A stretch of DNA of 64,000 nucleotides. Source: Eulemur rufifrons. Lineage: Eukaryota > Chordata > Mammalia > Primates > Lemuridae. Positions 1-64,000 of this stretch are shown here, in pieces (positions within the stretch are counted from its first letter, which is position 1; every line of letters begins with the position of its first letter). Location of the stretch: positions 49,087,501 to 49,151,500 of the forward strand of contig NC_090990.1 in NCBI RefSeq assembly GCF_041146395.1, read 5' to 3'. A program made the translations under genes and the position numbers. The notes beneath the pieces were generated by a model that was not told the DNA's origin, did no database searches, and was given only the letters and a program-made list of their open reading frames with translations.

Positions 1-145
1 GCCTGCTGTGAAACCTCAGACATGTCAAAAAAGCTCTCTGAGCCTGTTTCCTCATCGTCACTTGGAGATCATAATTTTCACTCTGAGGAGTTTTGTGAGG
101 ATAAATTTGAACTACTTGGCATGTAGGTTGGCAGGGTCTGAGGAC
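1..145 (+). repeat. MIR-like SINE fragment
   Basis: The order 'GAGCCTGTTTCCTCATC...GTTTTGTGAGGATAAAT...TTGGCATGTAGG' matches the MIR core and 3' region. Ends are approximate. Confidence 0.6.
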
Positions 146-239
146 GGTAACAGGGGTAATGCTAAAAGCACCATGCTCTGGAAATGCTTTAATGCCTATA
201 CGTATTAATAGTATATTTTGCATGGCTTTGTTGAAGGAC

Positions 240-460
240 CACTGACCGAATCTAGCTTGCCACTGCTTTTTGTAAATAAACTTTTATTGGCACACAGCCA
301 CACTCATTCATTTACAAACGTCTATGGCTGCCTTCCTACTACAAGGGCAAAGTTGAGTTGTCGTAACAGAGACCCTGTGGAGCACAGAGCCAGAAGTATT
401 TCCTGCCTACTCCGTCACAGAAGTTGGCTGACCACTGTGCCAGACCTAAGGAACGCTTCT
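240..460. mobile_element. hAT (Charlie-group) DNA transposon relic
   Basis: Contains 'TTGTAAATAAACTTTTATTGG.ACACAGCCACACTCATTCATTTAC...CTATGGCTGC', a well-known mammalian hAT-derived sequence. Degenerate, and boundaries are approximate. Confidence 0.6.
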
Positions 461-2785
461 ATGCAGAGAGCCGGTCATTGAAAGCAGTGAGGAATAGGGG
501 ATGAGTGGGAATTCTAAAGTATTCCTGCATGTCTATGGAGTTCACTCCATTCTTATTTAATGTAAACGCCTGAAACCTTAGTGCATGCTAAAAGATTGGT
601 TTGTTGAGCAGAGTTAAATGGCATGTGTGTGAGCATTAGCACAAGGCTTGGCATGTGCTTGTGCCAGATGTTTGTCAGAGTAGATTCTCGATTTTGTTCC
701 ATCCGAGCCTGCCTGGGCATAACCCTGTCCAGCCCTGGGCACATGTTCCTAGAGGCGGGCAGGTCGATAGAGGCAGCACCCTATGTCACTTCCATGGCAC
801 AGTTACATGCTGTCCCAGCATTTTTTTTCCTTCAGAAGTTATTGTTAATGATCAGCATAAAATGAGGTTTATTGACCGATATCTTTATCTTTGCTTTGCA
901 CTTTGAAATTGTTCCAGTAACAGTTGGAGCCAGCACTAAAGCCAGACCTGAGTCTGTACCTGCCGGAAATAAAGATGACGCTGGCATTTGAACATTGACT
1001 GCATGTTTTAATTGCTGTCATGTTTGTTAGTATTTGGAAAGCAATTAAAATATTTGTGATGGCTCAAAAAGACAGTCCTCAGAAAACATATTGCTAATGA
1101 CAGGAAGACCTCTGCAAAGTAAATAGAACTTTAAAAATGGTGAGCCTCATGCAGATGGAGAAAGGGACGGGAGCTGAATAGATTGTCACTCTGTGTTCCA
1201 CTTCATACAGGGCAATAGCAAATGATATGCACCTATGTACACTGTCCATTGATGAATTATAAAGAAGAACTTGGCCTCTGGCCTCCTGTGTTGCTAAGCC
1301 AGCATCTCCTGTAGTGACCCCACTGTAGAGTGCTCCCTTCCCTGCCCTCGCACATTGGTTGCATCTTGGGAGGTGCAAGCTTTCAATTAGACTGTGGGTA
1401 AGAATTTAATCTTTTTGATCTCTTTATCTCCATCCCACAAAGCAGTTCTGTGCCCATGGTAGGCCAAGAACAAATGAAGAAGAGTTGATCAAAGCCAAGT
1501 GGCCACAAGGATAATAGTGGATGTTTTAATAAATACAGTGAACTAGAGGCAGCAGGACTTTACATCTGAAGCAAGGTCTGTCTGTCTCAATAGGAATTCA
1601 GTCCAGCTAATATGAGCTACCATGGCAGGCCAGCCATTACCCTGAACCCTAAGTAGAAAGAGTGGACCAGTGTCTTGCCTTCTTGGAGTTCACGATGCTG
1701 TAGAGGAAGAGAGGCAGGCGTATGACTGTTGTACCAACCATCTGACTTACCAGGGCACCATCATTCCTGCTATACCCTGCAGATCTTGACAGGTCTCATT
1801 TCAGAATTTTAATCCCTAATGCTAAGTATGGTATAAAAACATAAAATTAGTCTACCCCTTAATATTTAGGGCAGATGGATTTGGTGAGAAATACATTAGA
1901 TTCAGAAGAACTATGTTTGAGATATGATCTTACCACCTACTAGCTGTGGATATTCATTTGTTCAAGAAATATTTACTGTACTCTCCCTGTACATGTATTG
2001 CTCTGGGCTCTAAGGAGACAAGGTCATGTTCCTGATGGCATGGACCTTACAATTTAACGGGGGGTGGGAAGGGGGAGGAGAAAATGCACTGGTATAAAAC
2101 AAGTAAGTTCATTTCAGATGGTGGTAAATGCTATAAAGAGGATAAAACATGGTCGTGTTATAAAGTGCCACTTAACTTCTTTAAGCTTTAGTTTCCTCAT
2201 TTGCAACATGGAGATAAGACCACATTTCATGTTTGAATTTATAAAAATTGATGAACTACCTGGGTGAAAACTCTGTCTACAGGGAGATACAGGTCCGTCT
2301 TCGTTGTTGGAGTCAACCATTGTAAACAGATCCTTATTTTTTCACGTGGATGTTTAGAGCGTAATGTGGTTTTTAATCAGATACACCTCATGCATTCCTT
2401 CTTTTTGCCTTTGCTCAGACTCCTCCCTCCACTGAATTTCTGCTTCATTTCCATCTAAATAATTCTGCTGTATATTGGTTATTGCAGTAGGGCTTGGTTT
2501 TTGCTCATCTGTGTCTATCTTGCAGCATGTGAAGCAGTGACCTGTGCATAGTGTGTAATAAACAACTGAGTTGGTCTGGAGCAGAGCAAAAAGGGCATGA
2601 GAGCTCAGAGAAGGGAGGGGATTCTGATCGTGGGAGAGGGTCAGAAAGACTTCATGGAGCTGTGGGTCAGGACTGCACACAAGGTGGCTGGCTCTCGGGG
2701 CTGAGGGAATGGCAGCCACAGATCAGTGGCAACGGTGCAGCATCCACAGGAAGAGAGAGGCAGGAGGGCATGATGTAGGGAACAC

Positions 2786-2985
2786 AGGAGCCAGGACACC
2801 CAGATTTGACTCCCAACTCAGTCATTTATTGATTAGGCCTTTCACAATCACACACTTTAAGCATATTTTCTGAACTCCAAAGTAGGGATAATAGTACCAC
2901 CCTACATCCTAGGGTTGTCTTATGCGTGAAATGAGATAGCGTAAGAAAAGCTTCTGTCCCGGCACCTGGCCCAGGAATTATTCCA
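2786..2985 (+). repeat. MIR-like SINE
   Basis: 'CCAGATTTGACTCCCAACTCAGTCATTTATT' followed by 'GTAGGGATAATAGTACCACCC...GGGTTGTCTTATGCGTGAAATGAG' follows MIR order. Ends are approximate. Confidence 0.6.
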
Positions 2986-3511
2986 TAAGTAACAGCTTTA
3001 CTGAATGAATGTGGTTCTGGCCTTTCACGTACCCTGTATGCTGTTTCCCTGATTGTGAAGTGAGACAAGCAAAGGTAAGGTCGAGGTCTCAGGTCTAGTC
3101 CCTCTGGAGACTAAGCCTATTAACGTCACTGTTTTCCACAGCAAGAGAATGTCCCCCAAGCCAGCAAGCATATGCTAGCCCAACAGGGACCCGTGCAGGG
3201 AGAGGGGAGATTCATGCAAATGAATCATTTGTGCTGGAAAACTAATCCAGGACATGTAATGTCACCATACGATGTTAGGAATAATAGCTTCACTTAACTG
3301 AGACATTACATTTTCTACACATTACATTTTCTATTCATGGGGCATTTTTTAAGAGGCAGAAAGAAAATGATTCATAGAAAATTTACAACCTTGTATCTAA
3401 GTGGGGTTTCTTCATACTACAAGCAGTTTATGCAAAACAGATGCCTGAGGAGCAGGGCCTGCGTGCACCTGTGGATCTGGTGGTTATATTTCATCTTTCT
3501 CACTCCTCCAG

Positions 3512-59273
<55,762 letters not shown>

Positions 59274-60770
59274 CAGTCTCCTCACCTCCATGAGAAGATG
59301 GGATGTGGGAGATACAGAATGTTCTGGAAGAAAAAGAGCCAGCTTAAAACCCACAGCAAGAGACCCCCTCCCCCGCCCGCTTTGTGTTTGTGCTTTGTCC
59401 AGAGTGGTTTCATTTATTTCCTGCCTGTCAACATGTTTAAAAATGAGAGAAACAACAACAAAAGTCACATTTGTGAAGACGTGAAGCTGGTTCGGAAATG
59501 GAGGGGAAATCAGCCTGATTAATGAACCTGCCATGATACTAATGGAACGGAACGGAAGGCGAACCTCCAAACATAGAGACACAACCTATAAATGAAGCTG
59601 AGCCAGAGGAATGTTCCGAGGAGCCAGAAACATTCAGCTCTCCTTAACTGGAAGAGAGAACAATCTTCTCAACCAGAGACCGGGAATGTGGCACATCCAG
59701 AATATAAACGTGTGCTTTGAAGATTTCGCTTTGTTTCTTAGCGGTACCTAGATACCACGATTGCTGTATGGAACTCATGTTAAGCTCTAAATGATGCATC
59801 TCAAAATTTCTAAGTAAAGGATTATTTTTCTACTATTTATTGAACTTTCAAACATTCTCAAACTTTGGGGGAAAAGGAAAGGAAACACATGAGAAGTTTT
59901 CAGCAATTATCCCCAGCTGTTTTGTGTGTGATGACGTGGTTCTTTGATTAGGCGTTCTATTTCTTATTTAACTGGTATCATCCCACTGTCCCACTCCACA
60001 AAATGGGAAAATGAAGAAATCTTTCTCTCTAACTTGTTTACATCATTTCATGGAAACACATCTTTATTTGTAATGCAGTATTCTTTCTCTGTGTTTGACA
60101 GAGGTGGGGAAGGGCAGAGGAATCCGAGACATTTTAAACGAAATTTTATGTTTCTCTGTAACTCATTTCCACTCCCATACAATGCTATTCTTAGGTTTCT
60201 ACGAAACCTAATATTACAACTCCAGCCTTTCAGCTGAAGGAGGGTTGGATTTATTCTCCTTGTTTTAAAGACTTTATAAATGTCCCATTTTAATTCCCAG
60301 AACATTGAACATACAAGGGAAGAAGTTTTTTTTTTTAATTGGAAAGTTTGGTTCTTAATTAAAGATTTCTTTTGAAATCATAGTTAAAAGCTGCTGCCAG
60401 TTATCCAAGGAGTTATTCACCAAACTGCTTTGTGATTTATACAGAGATTACTCAAATCTGGCTACTACAACATGGGGCATCGTAATTTTAAAGTAGTTGT
60501 TCTAATTACAGTGATGTATTTTAGATTCACATTTTGTGATTCAAATATGTTATAAAGACATTCTTGCACCGTGTGTGGTAAATCTCCGTTTATATGTAGT
60601 TGGAAAAAATTCACTGAGTAATGTTTTAATGATAGGGTATTATGATACAATGTAAAAAAAATTGGTTTTTCAGCAGTACGGAAAGTAAACTATATATGTG
60701 CTATCAGGAAACCCCTACATACTGTGTATAAAATTGCAGTCTAGTGAAATAAACTGTATGCAACAGACCA
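59274..60770 (+). other. CACHD1: CACHD1 3' UTR (main predicted)
   Basis: About 1.5 kb from the stop codon to just past the AATAAA at 60748. It is free of recognised interspersed repeats, unlike the introns and the DNA further downstream, as expected for conserved UTR. It has a TACTATTTATTG AU-rich patch near 59830. The exact cleavage site is inferred. Confidence 0.8.
60748..60753 (+). promoter_or_regulatory. Polyadenylation signal AATAAA
   Basis: Canonical hexamer 1.48 kb after the stop codon. A CA-rich cleavage context (CAACAGACCATCC) follows about 10-20 bp downstream, then a T-rich stretch from ~60789. Best candidate for the main CACHD1 polyA site. Confidence 0.75.
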
Positions 60771-61756
60771 TCCTAGTGGCCACGGCGATTTATTATTGTA
60801 CCACTTCTGTCTCAAGGCAAGTTACGTTCACTCTGTAACCTGGCAAGTCAATTGCTGAACTGGAAGTAGGCCTTCTTCTAATGCCACAGTCAACTTCAGG
60901 GGCTTCTTGACCATCTCAAACATGCAAAAGAACTTCAGGATATAATGGGATAAAATAAAAAGCAAACATTTTAAAACTGTCTAAAATGTAGCCGCCTCTT
61001 CCAAATCTGCATCATTAAAAATAAATGATTATTCTGTAACTGCTGGAAGGATTGAGTGAGTTTCCTGTCTTCCCAGAAAATTAAACTTCTCCATGGGATA
61101 CTGTTTTTTTCCTAAAGTTGAGAACCTCGGTGTTATGAAACTAGCTTCTTGATTGAGGAGGGGGGTGGAGTGGAAACTTGGTGTTTTCAAGAAAAGAATC
61201 ACAAAACGTAGAGCTTAAAAATGAAATGGGTACCGTCTACTCAAACAGTAACAAATGCATTTTGTATCCTTTGCAATAAGATTCTGTCCTGTCCTGAACT
61301 TTAGGACAAAGTAATTGAATGCTTATATCTGAACAACAACAACAACAAAAAAACCCTGAGTTTTAAAGATCTTGTGAAATAAGACATATGGATTCGTGAA
61401 GTTTTGGTTGAAATTTTGATCTCCTGAGTTATCTTTTTCTTCTTCTCCAAGCATTACGTATAATGGTGTTTGAACATTCTGTTGCTGCTGCTGTTTAAAA
61501 GGGAAAATGTATTTTTGGAAACTTTTTCTCCTGGTGACTAATATTGGTTCCTTTTGCTTCTCAGGTACGATTGTTTATTAAACATGGGTCTTCCCTGAAA
61601 TCCTGAAGAGAGATCCTACCAAACCCTTCTCATTCGCCAAAGCCTCCTGTTGCCTATAACCAACATTGCTTATCAGTGTTAGTAAGTAGCAAGAACTAAA
61701 AGCATTCCAGATCACTTCTATATAGCTAGAAAAGAAGATTTCTTGTTTGTGGCCCA

Positions 61757-61762
61757 AATAAA
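61757..61762 (+). promoter_or_regulatory. Possible distal polyadenylation signal
   Basis: AATAAA about 1 kb past the main candidate, followed by a mixed T/G stretch (GGTATATATGTTC). It could give a longer 3' UTR but has no other support. Confidence 0.3.
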
Positions 61763-62166
61763 ACAGGGTTCAGACTCGTGCTAGTCCTCCTGGTATATAT
61801 GTTCATCTGCTTTTCAGATAGATTTATTTTAGAAATTTTGGAAGCTGAATTGTAGTTTGTATTCTTCTACTTCTTGATTTAATTTGAATACTCAACTAAA
61901 CCTTATTAATATATTTATTTGAAAAACTTGGGCAGTATAAATCTGTTTTGCCTATCAGAGGGACTGGTATGTGGAACGAAGTCCTGAGAGACTTAAGTAA
62001 GTACATTTCCCCGTGGCAATGGACTGCTCTAATGATTGCATATTTTTAAAATGTATATCTGGTACAATAATTATATTCTTAAAACATACCAGCCCCAGTC
62101 TGATCTGTTTCTTTTGGTCTGTTTCAAAACAGAGGAGTGGTGATTTTCCTGGCTGAGATAGAAAGT

Positions 62167-62332
62167 TTTTTTTTTTTTTTTTGAAAGGAGATCTCGCTTT
62201 GTCACCCAGGCTAGAGTGCAGTGGCCTAATCAGAGCTCACTGCAACCTCAAACTCCTCTTGGGCTGAAGCGATCCTTCTGCCTCAGCCTCCTGAATAGCT
62301 AGGACTACAGGTGCGTCCCACCATGCCCAGCT
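62167..62332 (-). mobile_element. Half-length Alu-like element
   Basis: T-run, then one Alu arm only (CTTTGTCACCCAGGCTAGAGTGCAGTGG...ACCATGCCCAGCT). Flanked by GAAAG (62161-62165) and GAAAG (62333-62337), a possible short target duplication. Confidence 0.85.
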
Positions 62333-62725
62333 GAAAGGTGTATTTCTGTGTCTATTACTTATAACTATCTGAGATGGCCTTTTTAGTAGCTAACACACAC
62401 AATGAGATTCTGGAATTTTCCTGGTTTTCCTTCATCCTCCCTCATCAGTCCTACATTGTTCCTACGGGCATTTCCTTCTCTCCTTTAATTCAATGTTTCT
62501 CATTTTTTATTAGTTATTGCTCCTTCCCATTAAGGATGAAATTTTTATTTAATTTAAATTTTCCCTAATAAGAGAAATTAAACACTAGGGGATAAGATTT
62601 TGTTGGATAGGGTTGTACTTTGGAGAGCTACAAACCATTGTAATATCTGTTTTCTTTTCCTTCCCCAAGAATTCATTTTCACCCCATTGTGGGTAATACC
62701 CTCCTCATTGAGAATGTGAGCCTTA

Positions 62726-62731
62726 AATAAA
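62726..62731 (+). promoter_or_regulatory. Possible far-distal polyadenylation signal
   Basis: AATAAA followed by GGTGTTTAAG and a T/G-rich stretch (CCTTTTTGGTACTGTTTGTTG at ~62760). The combination looks usable, but an Alu fragment lies between it and the stop codon. Confidence 0.3.
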
Positions 62732-63600
62732 GGTGTTTAAGAAAGTTCTGACCTCAGCCCCCTTTTTGGTACTGTTTGTTGCTCTACCATCTCTTTAAGC
62801 TAGTCATGCTTCTCATTACTTGGGGCGGTAGAGCGCTGAATTAAAAGCAAGGTCTGAGGCTGAGTACATAGGAATGAATGAATGAAACAGACGTACAACC
62901 CCTTTGTACTGAATCTAGTGGTATAAGGGGACAACCGGGTTGACTCCCCAGTGTTGGTCCCACTCTTCCTCCACGATGTTATTGTGAATGGATTCCATTA
63001 GTTGACTTCAGTCCTAGGGTTGGATTTCTTATTAGTCTTATGACACACATAATAAACCCATCTCACTTATTTGGTCACAAGCTAAGACTCACTGCAACCA
63101 GCATAAAGCTTTCTTCCTGATGGTAGTTGGGGGAAGATGTAGCTGATTTGGTCCAATCTGACTGGGAGGACTTAGGTTGCAAGGAAAGACTTTCTGTCTC
63201 CCAGTAAGTGTGAATAAGCCAGCAGGTAACATCCATCCCAGCTGGCTGCCATCTGGCTCTCACTAATGTCAGCAGCCTCAGGACACTGATGCTGTGGACA
63301 GTGGAGTGGAGGGAATGAAAGAGCTGGACATCGATCGTAAACTGCTTTCTCAACCAGCTCTGAATCCCACCCTACCTCTGGATTTCCACTGATGGGAGAT
63401 GATTAAAAGTCCTATTGTTTAAGATTTGAGTTAACTTTTTAATACCTGCCCTTGAAAGCATCCAATATATTCATCAAACAAGCAGATACAAAAACATAGG
63501 TATAATTTTGCATAGGGCTGTCTGCTGTGAAGGCAACGGAAGGGTGATGGGTGAAAGAGCCCACAGGGGAGTGTGGGCAGGGAAGGAATCTGCTTTAGAT

Positions 63601-63652
63601 TCATGCAAAGCCTCTGAGAGGCCTCTTTTTCTCATGCAAAGCCTCTGGGAGG
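63601..63652 (+). repeat. Short direct repeat (two 21-bp copies, period 31)
   Basis: TCATGCAAAGCCTCTGAGAGG and the same sequence with one change (A to G) start at 63601 and 63632, separated by 10 bp. Confidence 0.9.
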
Positions 63653-64000
63653 GTGATGTAGAAGCCACTATCTGAAGAATGAGAAAGACCCAGATAGTCA
63701 AGGGGACGGTGGGTAAGCCAATGTTTTAGGCAGAGGGAACAGAATGTGCAGTGGGCCTGAACTAGGAAACAGCATCATATCTAGAGCATCGGGCAACAGG
63801 GAAAGTGGGACGTAATGAGAATGAAGAGGGAGGAAAATGGTGCCCTTGGGCTGTGGCAAGACAAAAAATGAAGTGAATGGGAAGCTGATTGGATCTTTTA
63901 GGAAGAGGGAGGGTGAAGCTATCTATATTTAAAAAAAAAAAAAAATTCTGAATTGAAATGCATTGTAGGATAGCAGCAATGGAAATGTGGACAGGAAACC

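Larger units (their letters stand above)
1..3511. other. Intron (3' part) upstream of first visible exon
   Basis: Non-coding. Contains MIR-like sequence at ~1-145 and ~2786-2985 and a hAT-like relic at ~240-460. I found no exon matching the expected preceding CACHD1 segment, so this should be the tail of intron 4. It ends with a strong pyrimidine tract and CAG at 3509-3511. Confidence 0.8.
60771..64000. other. Downstream flank
   Basis: No gene recognised. Contains a half-length Alu-like element (62167-62332), a 21-bp sequence repeated at 63601 and 63632, and sequence at ~63650-63920 that resembles an old interspersed repeat. From human gene order RAVER2 would be expected further downstream, but none of its exons is visible. 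Confidence 0.7.

Noticed and set aside
2354..2719. 121-aa minus-strand open frame
   Set aside because: Low-complexity translation without domains or splice context; no support as coding.
1..3511. An earlier CACHD1 exon in the first 3.5 kb
   Set aside because: No frame gives sequence like the expected preceding segment with a proper donor.
60771..64000. First exon of a downstream gene (RAVER2 expected by synteny)
   Set aside because: No CpG island, no recognisable coding segment and no splice-bounded frame in the flank.

Overview
This window is mammalian nuclear DNA, almost certainly from a strepsirrhine primate (lemur type). It is dominated by one multi-exon plus-strand gene whose exons translate, with canonical AG/GT borders and unbroken phase, to CACHD1 (VWFA and cache domain-containing protein 1). 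The Alu elements carry strepsirrhine traits: a 3' arm reading 'GAGGTTGCTGTGAGCgAGGCTGACGCCA' and, in four copies, an extended A-rich middle linker. No prokaryotic or viral genome organisation is present.

Layout: positions 1-3511 are the end of an upstream intron. Twenty-three coding exons then run from 3512 to 59273 (exons 5-27 if the gene has the 27-exon human layout). They encode about 1,102 residues, corresponding to residues 173-1274 of a 1274-residue protein. The signal peptide and first ~172 codons lie outside the window. A 3' UTR of about 1.5 kb follows, ending near an AATAAA at 60748. The remainder to 64000 is intergenic or extended downstream sequence with no recognisable gene.

The protein reads in order: the WQYF/'RSR' segment preceding the VWA domain; a VWA domain with a degenerate MIDAS (DHGAS); two Cache-type modules; a cysteine-rich block including a CECPCECP cluster and a PSI-like WC segment; a single transmembrane helix; and a cytosolic tail ending in a His-rich stretch and VDAEC. 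This is the alpha2delta-like architecture. Published work (knowledge, not seen here) links CACHD1 to modulation of voltage-gated calcium channels and to Frizzled/LRP6 complexes.

Introns carry Alu elements (one nested in another), MIR, L2-like sequence, MaLR-type LTRs, and Tigger- and hAT-type DNA transposons. The less ordinary signals are a ~220-bp intronic sequence present twice 4.4 kb apart, a 90-bp intron open in the reading frame, a symmetrical exon holding the whole transmembrane segment, a tandem splice acceptor 9 nt apart, and a 3 x 19-bp minisatellite 47 bp upstream of an exon. I found no evidence of a novel multi-gene system; this is a well-preserved single-gene locus.
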